From Streptomyces sp. NBC_00250 (GTDB taxonomy: Bacteria; Actinomycetota; Actinomycetes; Streptomycetales; Streptomycetaceae), in assembly GCF_036192275.1 (NCBI RefSeq), contig NZ_CP108088.1:8170001-8234000 (forward strand): DNA of 64,000 bases. Direction: 5' to 3'. This document shows positions 17,371-29,088 of the stretch, piece by piece. The position numbers and the translations under genes were made by a program. Position 1 is the stretch's first letter; each line of letters opens with the position of its first letter. The notes beneath the pieces are model-generated. The model did no database searches. It had not been told where the DNA came from and worked only from the letters and a program-made list of their open reading frames with translations.

Positions 17371-19212
17371 ATGGCAGGGCGAATTGAAGACTACGCCCTC
17401 GTCGGTGACCTGGAGACCGCCGCGCTCGTGGGGACCGACGGGTCCGTCGACTGGTGGTGCGCGCCCCGCTTCGACTCGCCCGCGTGCCTCGCGGCCCTCC
17501 TGGGCGATCCGGGGCACGGCCGCTGGCTCCTCGCCCCCGTCGGCAGGACCCGCTGCACGCACCGGAGTTACCGGGGCGACACGCTCGTCCTCGACACCGT
17601 CTGGGAATCCCTCACCGGAACCGTCCGGATCACCGACTTCATGCCCCCGCGTTCGCCGAGCGAGGACGCCCCGCGCATCGTCCGCGTGGTCGAGGGAATC
17701 GCCGGACGCGTCGACGTACGAAGCGAGTTGAGGGTCCGCTTCCACCACGGCAGCATCGTGCCCTGGACCCGCTCGGTCGACCGCCGTACCGTCGCCTGGG
17801 TCGCCGGACCCGACGCCGCCTACCTCTCCTGCGGGCCCGGCCTCGAACCCGTCGTCACCCCGGACCGCACCACCGTCGAGTTCACCGCCACCGCCGGCCG
17901 GCGGGTCGCCTTCGTCCTCGGCTGGCGCCCCTCGCACACCCCCGCGCCCGTCGCGGCCCCGCCGGCCGACATCGACGCCGCCCTCACCCGTACCCTCGCC
18001 TTCTGGAACGACTGGGCCGCCGCCCTCCGCTACGAGGGGCCCGCGCGCGAGGCCGTGATCCGCTCCCTGCTCACCCTCAAGGCCCTCACCCACGCCCCCA
18101 CCGGCGGGGTCGTCGCCGCGGCCACCGCCTCCCTCCCCGAGTCCATCGGCGGGCAGCGCAACTGGGACTACCGCTTCTGCTGGCTGCGCGACTCCACCTT
18201 CACGCTCTCCTGCCTGCTGCGCGGCGGCTACCGCAGAGAGGCGCTCGCCTGGAACGACTGGCTGGTCCGCGCCGTCGCCGGCGACCCCGCCGACCTCCAG
18301 CCGCTGTACGGGGTCGAGGGCCAGCGGCGGCTCCCCGAGACCTACGCCGACTGGCTCCCCGGCTACGAGAACTCACGGCCCGTCAGATTCGGCAACGCGG
18401 CCGTCGACCAGTTCCAGCTCGACATCTACGGCGAGGTCCTCAACACCGTCTACTCGGCCGTCCGGGCCGGGGTCGCCCTCGACGCCACGGCCTGGGCCCT
18501 GGTGGCCTCGCTCCTGGAGTACCTCGGCAAACGCTGGCAGGAACCGGACGAGGGCATCTGGGAAGTCCGAGGCCCGCGCCGCCACTTCGTCCACTCCAAG
18601 GTCATGGCCTGGGTCGCCGCCGACCGCGCCGTCCGCCTCGCCCGGGTGGCCGGGCTCCGCGGCTCGCTCAGGCGCTGGCAGTCCCTCCGGCGCGAACTGC
18701 GCGCGGAGGTCTGCGCCCGGGGCTGGAGCGACGAGCAGCAGTCCTTCACCCAGTACTACGGCGGCCACCAGGTCGACGCCACCGCCCTGCTGATCCCGCG
18801 GCTCGGCTTCCTCCCCGCCGACGACCCCCGGGTCCTCGGCACCGTCCGGGCGATGGCACGGCTCGACGACCACGGCTTCCTGCGCCGCTACGGGGACGTC
18901 CGGGACGGCGGAACGCACGACCTCGACGACTTCGGCGGCACCGAAGGGGCCTTCGTCGCCTGCACGTTCTGGTACGCCGACGCACTCGCCATGACCGGCC
19001 GCCCCGACGAGGCCCGGGCCGTCTTCGAGCGGGTCCTCGACGTCCGCAACGACGTCGGCCTCCTCGCCGAGGAATGGGACCCGGTGGCGGGCCGCCAGCT
19101 CGGCAACATGCCGCAGGCGCTCAGCCATGTGGCCCTGGTGAACACGGCGTTCACGCTGTACGGGACACGGCGCCACGACCGTACGGCGAACCGCCATCTC
19201 GCCGTGGCGTGA
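17371..19212 (+). CDS. GH15 glucoamylase/trehalase-like glycoside hydrolase
   Basis: A 613-aa cytoplasmic protein. The N-terminal super-sandwich domain starts IEDYALVGDLETAALVGTDGSVDWW. The catalytic (alpha/alpha)6 barrel has NWDYRFCWLRDS near residue 268, EPDEGIWEVRG (catalytic acid) near 392 and GGTEGAFVACTFW (base) near 525. This form is common in actinobacteria and includes trehalases and glucan hydrolases. There is no clear RBS. A TACAAT hexamer ends 6 nt before the ATG, which would place transcription start at the ATG, so a leaderless mRNA is plausible (inference). Confidence 0.9.
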   Translation: MAGRIEDYALVGDLETAALVGTDGSVDWWCAPRFDSPACLAALLGDPGHGRWLLAPVGRTRCTHRSYRGDTLVLDTVWESLTGTVRITDFMPPRSPSEDAPRIVRVVEGIAGRVDVRSELRVRFHHGSIVPWTRSVDRRTVAWVAGPDAAYLSCGPGLEPVVTPDRTTVEFTATAGRRVAFVLGWRPSHTPAPVAAPPADIDAALTRTLAFWNDWAAALRYEGPAREAVIRSLLTLKALTHAPTGGVVAAATASLPESIGGQRNWDYRFCWLRDSTFTLSCLLRGGYRREALAWNDWLVRAVAGDPADLQPLYGVEGQRRLPETYADWLPGYENSRPVRFGNAAVDQFQLDIYGEVLNTVYSAVRAGVALDATAWALVASLLEYLGKRWQEPDEGIWEVRGPRRHFVHSKVMAWVAADRAVRLARVAGLRGSLRRWQSLRRELRAEVCARGWSDEQQSFTQYYGGHQVDATALLIPRLGFLPADDPRVLGTVRAMARLDDHGFLRRYGDVRDGGTHDLDDFGGTEGAFVACTFWYADALAMTGRPDEARAVFERVLDVRNDVGLLAEEWDPVAGRQLGNMPQALSHVALVNTAFTLYGTRRHDRTANRHLAVA

Positions 19213-19356
19213 CGGTGCCCCCGGCCGGTGGCCCGCCGGCGCCCGAGCCGGGACGCCCGGTCCCGCCGCCGTCCCGCCCTCCCCGGAGAACGCGTCCGCG
19301 TTTCGTTCGGGTGCGCCCAGCGGGCGAGGCGGCCGCGCGTGGGTTCGAATCGGGGC

Positions 19357-22690
<3,334 letters not shown>

Positions 22691-22707
22691 TCCGGCACAC
22701 GCCCGCA

Positions 22708-22746
22708 GGACCGCCCCGGCCGGAACTCCTCCGACCGGGGCGGTCC
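22708..22746 (+). terminator. Strong hairpin terminator after icd
   Basis: A 16-bp GC-rich stem (22708-22723 with 22731-22746, one mismatch) closes a 7-nt loop 17 nt after the icd stop. No U-tract, as is common in Streptomyces. Confidence 0.85.
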
Positions 22747-22787
22747 CGTCGGTGGCGCATCCGCCGTCCGGGTGTGAACCTGGATGG

Positions 22788-23081
22788 ATGAGTTGGGCAT
22801 CTTGGACGACCGCCGGTGTGTACACCGGGCGAGGTGGGGTGCTGACCGTCGAGGCCGGAGTCGTCACGGGCGATGTGACCGTCCACACGACCTGGGCCGC
22901 CGACGGCCAGGCAAGCGTGGCCGTGCAGTACAGCGGCGCGTCCGACTGGTTCACCATGTCGGGCAGTCCCGTTCCGTGCGCGTCGGAGGAGGAGAGCCGC
23001 GATCTGCACGACGCCGTCGTGGCAGCCGTCCGGGAGGGGAACGGGGCCACGGTCCCGACCCTGCCGGTACCACCGGTGTGA
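22788..23081 (+). CDS. Small hypothetical protein
   Basis: A 97-aa soluble protein (start [17 protein letters not shown]), predicted mostly beta with a short C-terminal helix ([15 protein letters not shown]). I recognise no family. The ATG is preceded by a GGATGG stretch; longer starts at 22773 or 22752 lack a better RBS. It sits between the icd terminator and the sigma-CAP gene, with its own upstream spacer of about 40 bp. Confidence 0.6.
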   Translation: MSWASWTTAGVYTGRGGVLTVEAGVVTGDVTVHTTWAADGQASVAVQYSGASDWFTMSGSPVPCASEEESRDLHDAVVAAVREGNGATVPTLPVPPV

Positions 23082-23102
23082 TCGACATCGGCGCCGAACA
23101 GC

Positions 23103-23115
23103 GATAAGTGTTATC
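23103..23115. promoter_or_regulatory. GATAA-GTG-TTATC palindrome upstream of sigma-CAP gene
   Basis: A perfect 5-bp inverted repeat with a 3-nt centre, ending 63 nt before the ATG. Its AAGTGTTA core recurs, in gene-relative orientation, 66 nt before the second CAP gene (25870-25882). Confidence 0.4.
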
Positions 23116-23178
23116 CCTCCCGCACCCACGGGTCTCCGAACCACGGGGGACTCGCACCAGGGATGAGGGAGCAGATCC

Positions 23179-24693
23179 ATGCACAGCGACGAGCGCCGCA
23201 CCACCGCACTGGTGGAGGCGGCCAGGGCCGGTGACGCCCACGCCAGGGACGCACTGGTCCGCGCCTACCTGCCCCTCGTCCACAACATCGTCGGCCGGGC
23301 CCTGGACGGCCATGCCGACACCGACGACATCGTCCAGGAGACGATGGTCCGGGCCCTGGACGGCCTGACCGGTCTCCGCGACCCGGCCCGTTTCCGGTCC
23401 TGGCTCGTCGCCATCGCCATGAACGGGATACGACGCCGCTGGCGCGAACGCCAGCAGGCACCCGTGCCCGGCCTCGACCGGGCCACCGAACTCGCCGACC
23501 CGGCCGCCGGTGACTTCACCGAGGCCACCATCCTCCGGCTCGGCCTCTCCGGGCAGCGCCGCGACGTGGCCCGCGCCACCCGCTGGCTCGACGAGGACGA
23601 CCGCGAACTGCTCACCCTGTGGTGGCTGGAAGCCGCGGGCGAGCTGACCCGCGCCGAACTCGCCGAGGGCCTCGGCGGGATCTCCCCGCAGCACGCCGCG
23701 GTGCGCGTCCAGCGGATGAAGGAACGCCTGGAGACCGGCCGCGCCGTCGTCCGCGCCCTCGACGCCGTACCGATGTGCCCCGAACTCGCCGAGACCGTCA
23801 CGGCCTGGGACGGCCGGCCCTCCCCGCTCTGGCGCAAACGCGTCGCCCGCCACCTGCGGACCTGCACCACCTGTACGGCCAGGGTCACCGGCCGCAGCGG
23901 CCTCGCCCCCGTCGAAGGCCTGCTCGTCGGCATCGGCCTCGTACCGCCGCTCGCTGTCGCGGTCGCGAACGGCCACACCCCCGAACCCGTCGCCTTCCAG
24001 ACCGACACCGAGACCGAGACCGCGACCGACACCGGCACCGCCGCCGCCGAGTCCGGCTCACGGTGGACTCCGCTCCGCCGCGCCGGCGTCGCCGGAGCCG
24101 CCACCATCGCCGTCCTCGGCGCGGTCGCCCTCCTCGTACCCCAGGAACCGCACGCGCGCGTGGCGCCCGGAAAGCCGGCCGCCGCGCCCCCGGCAACCCC
24201 CGCCCCGGCCGTGACGACCTCCCCGACCCCGACGGCCACCCCCACCACCCCCGCCCCGACGACCCCGCCTCCCACGCCGCGCCGCACCCCGCGTCCCACG
24301 CCGGCACCCACCGGCGAGGAGCGGGTGACCGGGCTCGTCAACCGGCTCCGGGCGCAGGCCGGTTGCGCCCCGCTGCGCATCGACCCCCGCCTTTCCGAGG
24401 CGGCCCGCGGCTACGCCCATGACATGGCGGCGCGCGGCTACTTCGGACACGCCAGCCCCGAGGGCGAGTTCGCGGACGCCCGGATCACCGCCGCCGGGTA
24501 CGACTGGAGCGCCTGGGCGGAGAACCTGGACCGGGGTACCGCCGACCCGGCGTCCGTCGTCGACGACTGGACCGACGGGTCGATGCACGAGGAGAACATG
24601 CTCGACTGCCGGTACCGGGACACCGGAGTGGCGTCGGTGTCCGGTCCCGGCGGCACGATCTGGGTGCAGAAGCTGGCCGCTCCCGCGTCCTGA
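23179..24693 (+). CDS. Sigma-70/ECF-type sigma factor fused to anti-sigma-like zinc motif, membrane anchor and CAP domain
   Basis: A 504-aa single polypeptide. Residues 10-85 are sigma region 2 (DALVRAYLPLVHNIVGRAL, DTDDIVQETMVRAL). Residues 125-180 are a region 4-like helix-turn-helix. HLRTCTTC near residue 223 fits the HxxxCxxC zinc anti-sigma motif. A transmembrane helix lies near 300-320 (AGVAGAATIAVLGAVALLV), then a Pro/Thr-rich linker (330-375), then a CAP/SCP domain (379-504) with YFGHASPEGEF, AENL and a late His. The sigma part should be cytosolic and the CAP domain outside. The RBS GAGGGAG precedes the ATG by 7-8 nt. Release of the sigma by proteolysis is inference. Confidence 0.85.
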   Translation: MHSDERRTTALVEAARAGDAHARDALVRAYLPLVHNIVGRALDGHADTDDIVQETMVRALDGLTGLRDPARFRSWLVAIAMNGIRRRWRERQQAPVPGLDRATELADPAAGDFTEATILRLGLSGQRRDVARATRWLDEDDRELLTLWWLEAAGELTRAELAEGLGGISPQHAAVRVQRMKERLETGRAVVRALDAVPMCPELAETVTAWDGRPSPLWRKRVARHLRTCTTCTARVTGRSGLAPVEGLLVGIGLVPPLAVAVANGHTPEPVAFQTDTETETATDTGTAAAESGSRWTPLRRAGVAGAATIAVLGAVALLVPQEPHARVAPGKPAAAPPATPAPAVTTSPTPTATPTTPAPTTPPPTPRRTPRPTPAPTGEERVTGLVNRLRAQAGCAPLRIDPRLSEAARGYAHDMAARGYFGHASPEGEFADARITAAGYDWSAWAENLDRGTADPASVVDDWTDGSMHEENMLDCRYRDTGVASVSGPGGTIWVQKLAAPAS

Positions 24694-24708
24694 CGACCGG
24701 GGCGGTGC

Positions 24709-25803
24709 TCAGCGCCTGGCGCCGAAGTTCTGCACCCACCAGGGGCCGTTGGCGGTGAGCGTCACCCCGACGCCGATGTCCTTGAAGGAGCAGTTGAGGA
24801 TGTTCGCCCGGTGGCCGGGGCTCTCCATCCAGTCCTCCATCGCCCGGTCGGGGGTCGTCGGCCCGCGGTGGATGTTCTCCCCCCAGGTCGACCACACGTA
24901 CCCGGCGCCGCTCATCCGGTCGCCCGCGTCACGGCCCTCCGGACTGTCGTGCTCGTAGTAGTCGCGGGCGGACATGTCGTCGGCGTGGCCCTGGGCGGCG
25001 GTCCGCAGCTGGTTCTCGCTGTGCAGCGGGCCGCAGCCGGCCTTCTCCCGCTCGGCGTTGGCGAGCGCGATGACATCGTGGACGAAGCGCGAGACCTTTC
25101 CCGCCGGCGCCTTCCCCGCCCCAGCCTCCACCGCGGGGGCCTCGGCCGCGCGCGTCCCGCCCCGCCGCTCCTGCCCCTGCCGCTGTTCCCGGGACTGTTC
25201 GGGCCGTCGCGCCCCTTCCCGCTGTCGCTCCGACTCCGCCTTGGGAGGTGTCTCCGGCCGGGACTCGGGGGCCGCGGTGCCGACCGCCGTCCTTCTCGCC
25301 GTACGAGGGGAGGGTGTCGGCGCGGTCGAGGGTGGCGACAGTGCCGGGGAGGTCGGCCGTGCCTCCCGTACGGCGGCCTCGGAGGCGGTGCCGGTGGATC
25401 CGGCGCTGCCCGGGGAACCCGCGGTGCCGGGGGAGCCCAAGGGCACGGCGGGTTCCGCCACGGCTTCCGCGACCGACCCGGTGACCGTCCGCGCGACCGA
25501 TGTCCCGACCGGCTCCGCGGCCGAGGGGACGGGGGTCCTGTCACCGTTGCGGGGGGAGGCCACGTACACCCCGGTGGCCACCGTCAGGACGGCGGCCGCG
25601 GCTCCTGCGAGGGTGACGGCGGTGCGGAAGGACGGCCTGCGCGGTCGCCGTCTCGCCCCGCCGCCCTTACGATGACGCCCGCTCGCGCGCGCCCCCGGGT
25701 CCTCCTCCGCGACGGGATCATCGGCGAAGTCCCGTACGACCTCGTGGAGGTACGGGGTGTGTTCAGGGTCTTCGGGGTGACCGGGACGGTCGTGGTGCCG
25801 CAT
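24709..25803 (-). CDS. Membrane-anchored CAP/SCP-domain protein
   Basis: A 364-aa protein with a basic cytosolic head (1-70), one transmembrane helix (about 72-95), a long Pro/Ser/Thr- and Gln/Arg-rich linker (100-245) and a C-terminal CAP domain (248-364). The CAP domain shows YYEHDSPEGRDAGDRM, TWGENIHRG and SPGHRANILNC, with the conserved two His and Glu. CAP domains bind lipids, glycans or cations outside the cell. It converges with the sigma-CAP gene, leaving only 15 bp between stops, and probably derives from the same ancestral domain. GGAG lies 4 nt before the ATG. Confidence 0.85.
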   Translation of the reverse strand: MRHHDRPGHPEDPEHTPYLHEVVRDFADDPVAEEDPGARASGRHRKGGGARRRPRRPSFRTAVTLAGAAAAVLTVATGVYVASPRNGDRTPVPSAAEPVGTSVARTVTGSVAEAVAEPAVPLGSPGTAGSPGSAGSTGTASEAAVREARPTSPALSPPSTAPTPSPRTARRTAVGTAAPESRPETPPKAESERQREGARRPEQSREQRQGQERRGGTRAAEAPAVEAGAGKAPAGKVSRFVHDVIALANAEREKAGCGPLHSENQLRTAAQGHADDMSARDYYEHDSPEGRDAGDRMSGAGYVWSTWGENIHRGPTTPDRAMEDWMESPGHRANILNCSFKDIGVGVTLTANGPWWVQNFGARR

Positions 25804-25869
25804 GGAGCTCCGCTCTCTCGCCGTGGTCGCCGGACGGGCCGGCGCTGGGAGAGCCACCGGGGCGACGGC

Positions 25870-25882
25870 GGTAACACTTTCC
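25870..25882 (-). promoter_or_regulatory. AAGTGTTA element upstream of CAP gene
   Basis: On the minus strand this reads GGAAAGTGTTACC, sharing AAGTGTTA and flanks with 23103-23115. It ends 66 nt before the CAP gene ATG, against 63 nt at the sigma-CAP gene. It may be a shared operator or sigma-recognition element. Confidence 0.35.
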
Positions 25883-25906
25883 GGCCCCGGCCACCCCGAC
25901 ACTCCT

Positions 25907-25938
25907 CGTCAACATGACGCGTCAACCTCACGCGTCAA
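25907..25938 (-). repeat. Three direct TTGACG repeats at 13-bp spacing
   Basis: On the minus strand TTGACG begins at 25938, 25925 and 25912, and the two distal copies extend to TTGACGCGT. They lie upstream of the AAGTGTTA element and downstream of the USP gene stop. They could be alternative -35 boxes or a repeated activator site. Confidence 0.5.
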
Positions 25939-25954
25939 CCCGTATCGAACCCTT

Positions 25955-26827
25955 TCAGTCCTGCGGAACGACCGCCACCGGACAGGGCGCGAGGTGCAGC
26001 GCCGCGTGCGCGACGGAACCGATGCGCGGCCCGACGGCCCCGCGCTTGGCCCGTCGGCCGACCACCAGGAGCTGGGCCGCCCCGGAGGCGGAGAGCAGCA
26101 CCTGGCCGGCGCTGCCCAGCTCGACGTGCTCGGTGACCGGCACGTCCGGGTAGCGCTCCCGCCAGGGCGCGAGGGCCTCGCGCAGCGCCTTCTCCTCGTA
26201 CGGGACGAGCCCGCCGGCCTCGTCGGCGAGCCGCATCGAGGCCGGGCTGTACGCGTACAGCGGCGGCAGGCTCCACGCGCGCACGGCCCGCACCGAGGCC
26301 CCGCGCGCGGCGGCCGTCCCGAAGGCGAAGCCGAGCGCGGCGGCGCTGTCCTCCGCGCTGCCGAGCTGCCCGACGAGCACGTGTCCGGTGGGCGGTTCGG
26401 CCGGCTCGCCGTCGCGGGACCGGACGGCCACCACGGGGCCGGTGGCGGCGGCGATGATCTGCTGTCCGTACGAGCCGAGCAGGAATCCGGCGACGGCCCC
26501 GTGGCCGCGCGAGCCGAGCACGAGCATCTCGGCCCGCTCCTCGGCGCCGAGGAGCGCGGCGACCGGTGTGTCGACCAGCACCTCGGCCGTGAGGGCGAGC
26601 TCCGGATAGCGGGCGGCGATCGTGGCCTCCGCCTCGCGCAGGACCGCGTCCGCGGCGCGTTCCTGGGTCGCGCGGTCCTGGACCAGGGGCAGGTCGATCG
26701 GTTCCCAGCGCCACGCGTGCGCGAGCCGTAGCGGGAGCCCCCGGTGGAGGGCCTCGCGGGCGGCCCAGTCCGCCGCGGCGAGACTCTCCGGGGATCCGTC
26801 CACTCCTGCGACGATCTCACGACTCAT
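25955..26827 (-). CDS. Universal stress protein, tandem UspA domains
   Basis: A 290-aa cytoplasmic protein with two Usp domains (1-140, 150-290). Both carry the ATP-binding Gx2Gx9G-type motif: GSRGHGAVAGFLLGSYG near 118 and GRRAKRGAVGPRIGS near 258. In actinobacteria such proteins respond to hypoxia or stress. The ATG at 26827 starts MSREIVAGVDGS, the canonical opening. It is separated from the upstream DszC-like gene by 157 bp with no obvious motif. Confidence 0.9.
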   Translation of the reverse strand: MSREIVAGVDGSPESLAAADWAAREALHRGLPLRLAHAWRWEPIDLPLVQDRATQERAADAVLREAEATIAARYPELALTAEVLVDTPVAALLGAEERAEMLVLGSRGHGAVAGFLLGSYGQQIIAAATGPVVAVRSRDGEPAEPPTGHVLVGQLGSAEDSAAALGFAFGTAAARGASVRAVRAWSLPPLYAYSPASMRLADEAGGLVPYEEKALREALAPWRERYPDVPVTEHVELGSAGQVLLSASGAAQLLVVGRRAKRGAVGPRIGSVAHAALHLAPCPVAVVPQD

Positions 26828-26984
26828 CAGGCTGCCTCCGTGGGTGTGGTGTCGGGCCCGCCGGGCGGCCGGACCCTCACCTCCCAGCTTGGGCCCTTCG
26901 GCCGCCGTACGAGAGGGCCGGACGTCCCGACATGCCGGTCCGTCCGTCCCTTCGTCTCCCCTCCGGCGGCGCCGGGACCTGCCG

Positions 26985-28361
26985 TCAGGCCAGCAGGGTG
27001 AGCCGTGGGTGGGTCCCGTTGAGGTAGTGGTCCCCGATGTCACGGAGCCGGTGCGCCGCCTGGGTGGGGGCGGTGAGTGCGCGCGCGTTGCGCCAGAAGC
27101 GGTCGAAGCCCGGACCGCCGGAGCGGGCGTCGGCGCCCGCCGTACCGTCGACGAGTTCGAGGATGCGGGTGGTGATGTGCACGGCCGCCCGGCCGGCGAC
27201 CGTCTCGGCCGCCGCCACCAGGACGGCGATGTCGGCCCGTTCCTCCACGCCCAGCGACCAGGCGCCGAGCAGCCCGTGGGCCAGGGCGTCGGTCGCCCGC
27301 TCCACCACCGCGGCGGCGGCGTGCGCGGCCGTCGCCAGCTCCCCGTAGGCGAGGAGGAGGTACGGATCGTCCCCGGCGCCGACCGGTGGGGCACCGTCCG
27401 TGGGGGCTCCCGTCCGGTCCGTCGGCGCGGGTCCGGCCTGGCCGGCGCGGCTGATGTCCCGGGCCTCGGCGAGCGCACCCTCGGCTATGCCGAGCCCGAC
27501 GTGCACCAGGAGCAGGCGCAGGGCCAGGGGGGCGAGGGTGGAGTAGGGGGCGACGGCGTGCTCGTCGTGGGGGAGCACGCCCAGCACGTCCTCGGGCGGT
27601 ACCGGGACCCGGTCGAACGTGACGGTGCCCGCGCCGGCGAGCCGCTGCCCGACCCGCTCCGCCCCGGCGTCGGTGAACACTCCGGGTTCGGACGGGTCCA
27701 CCAGGACGACGAACAGGTCGCCGCTGCCGCCGGGTCGGGCCCCGACGACGAGCCGGTCGGCGACCGTCACGGCGGAGGCGAAGGTGCGGCTCCCGTCGAG
27801 GATCCAGCCACCGCCGGAGTCGGCGGGGGAGAGGGTGAGGCCGGGGCCGGTCTCGTTGCGCGGCGGTTCGACGCCGCCGGCGAGCAGCCAGTGTTCCTCG
27901 GCCGTGCGGACGTCGAGGGGGAGGCCGCTCGCGAGGGGGGCGCCCGCGTCCCGTGCGGGGCCGTCGAGGAAGCGGCTGCTCCAGGACAGGGCGTAGTGGT
28001 GGGCGAGGAGTTCGCCCACCGAACTGTCGGCGGCGGAGATCTCCCGCACGACCGCACAAGCCGCCCGCCAGTCGGCGCCCCGGCGGGTCGTGCCCGGGGC
28101 CGTCAACAGGGCGGGAAGCCCGGCCTCCTGGAGCCGGGCGACCTCGTCGAACGGTGCCTTGCCGGCCCGGTCCCTGGCGAGGGCGTCGACGGCGAGGTCG
28201 TCGGCGAGTTCGCGGGTGACGCGGGGCCAGATCTCGTCGTCGGCGGTCCGGTCGACGGGCCGGTCCACGGTCCGTCCGACCGGGCGGTCGGCGGGCCGGT
28301 CGGCCGCTGCGGAGGCGGTGCGTATCGCAGGTCTCTTCGGCGATTTCCTCGGCGTACTCAC
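26985..28361 (-). CDS. DszC/SfnC-like flavin-dependent monooxygenase (acyl-CoA dehydrogenase fold)
   Basis: A 458-aa protein. After an Arg/Asp/Pro-rich head (1-40), the acyl-CoA dehydrogenase fold follows (EVARLQEAGLPALLTAP, SAADSSVGELLAHHYALSW, WILDGSRTFASAV, DRVPVPPEDVLG). This is the pattern of two-component reduced-flavin monooxygenases acting on sulfur compounds (DszC, SfnC). The sulfur role is supported by the Rrf2 regulator upstream and the palindromic operator 13 nt before the GTG start. RBS GAGG lies 4 nt before the GTG. The exact substrate is unknown. Confidence 0.75.
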   Translation of the reverse strand: MSTPRKSPKRPAIRTASAAADRPADRPVGRTVDRPVDRTADDEIWPRVTRELADDLAVDALARDRAGKAPFDEVARLQEAGLPALLTAPGTTRRGADWRAACAVVREISAADSSVGELLAHHYALSWSSRFLDGPARDAGAPLASGLPLDVRTAEEHWLLAGGVEPPRNETGPGLTLSPADSGGGWILDGSRTFASAVTVADRLVVGARPGGSGDLFVVLVDPSEPGVFTDAGAERVGQRLAGAGTVTFDRVPVPPEDVLGVLPHDEHAVAPYSTLAPLALRLLLVHVGLGIAEGALAEARDISRAGQAGPAPTDRTGAPTDGAPPVGAGDDPYLLLAYGELATAAHAAAAVVERATDALAHGLLGAWSLGVEERADIAVLVAAAETVAGRAAVHITTRILELVDGTAGADARSGGPGFDRFWRNARALTAPTQAAHRLRDIGDHYLNGTHPRLTLLA

Positions 28362-28374
28362 GTCACCTCACATG

Positions 28375-28406
28375 ATCCCTAGTATTCCCACTGGAATAGT
28401 AGGGAT
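28375..28406. promoter_or_regulatory. Near-perfect 32-bp inverted repeat, probable Rrf2-type sulfur operator
   Basis: Two 14-bp arms (28375-28388 and 28393-28406, one mismatch) flank CACT; the core reads TATTCCCACTGGAATA. It lies between the Rrf2 gene and the DszC-like gene, just before the latter's start. The shape and position fit a CymR/CysR-like repressor site, with the adjacent Rrf2 protein as candidate. Confidence 0.7.
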
Positions 28407-28520
28407 AGTGGCAGAGGTGGGCGCGTCGCCCCAAGGGGCGTCCATAAGTTGGACAGGCTCGTCTTGGTGCGTGAGACCTGGTCAAGTCGGCGCTGGTGAC
28501 GGACGGTTGCCCGGCCGCGC

Positions 28521-28976
28521 TCAGGGATTGGTCCAGGCCTCCGGGTCGTCCGCGAGCGCGACGATTCCGTCCGGCAGCTTGGCCGCCGCCACCTCCGCGA
28601 GCGAGACCGAGAGTACCTCACGGACGCCGGCCCGGAGCGCGATCCACAGGGTGAGCAGCGACTCGGCCGGACCGGTGTACGACAGGTCCGGCGGCCGTTC
28701 GCCGCGGACGGAGACCAGCGGGCCGTCGACGCAGCGTATGACCTCCGCGACCGAGATCGACTCCGCGGGCCTGGCCAGCCAGTAGCCCCCGTTGCCGCCG
28801 CGCTGGCTCTGCACCAGACCGCCCTTGCGCATGTCCCCGAGGATGCCTTCGAGGAACTTGTGCGAGATGCCCTGCCCCTCGGCGATGGCCTCCGCCTTCA
28901 GCGGACCCGAGTCCTGGGCGGCGGCGAGCTGGAGGGCGGCACGCACCGCGTAATCGGCCCTGGCTGAAATGCGCAT
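28521..28976 (-). CDS. Rrf2-family transcriptional regulator (CymR-like)
   Basis: A 151-aa protein opening MRISARADYAVRAALQLA, with the Rrf2 winged helix (ISHKFLEGILGDMRKGGLVQSQRGGNGGYWLARP). It has a single cysteine (RCVDG) and lacks the three-Cys cluster of IscR/NsrR, so it is not an obvious iron-sulfur sensor and looks closer to CymR, the cysteine-metabolism repressor. It lies upstream of the DszC-like gene on the same strand, with the 32-bp operator in the 159-bp gap. The only suitable ATG is at 28976; there is no strong RBS. Confidence 0.88.
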   Translation of the reverse strand: MRISARADYAVRAALQLAAAQDSGPLKAEAIAEGQGISHKFLEGILGDMRKGGLVQSQRGGNGGYWLARPAESISVAEVIRCVDGPLVSVRGERPPDLSYTGPAESLLTLWIALRAGVREVLSVSLAEVAAAKLPDGIVALADDPEAWTNP

Positions 28977-29088
28977 GCGCGCATTATTCCGCACGCTTCC
29001 CGGAGGAGGCCCGTACCGCACCCTTGACGCCGCACATGGCCGGTCGGACACTCAAGGGCGGGGAAACCGAGCGAACAGGTAGGGAACC

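Noticed and set aside
19336..19356. tRNA-like T-arm sequence (GGTTCGAATC)
   Set aside because: The motif matches a T-loop, but no acceptor, D or anticodon stems can be folded around it; it is the leader of the PAP2-like gene.
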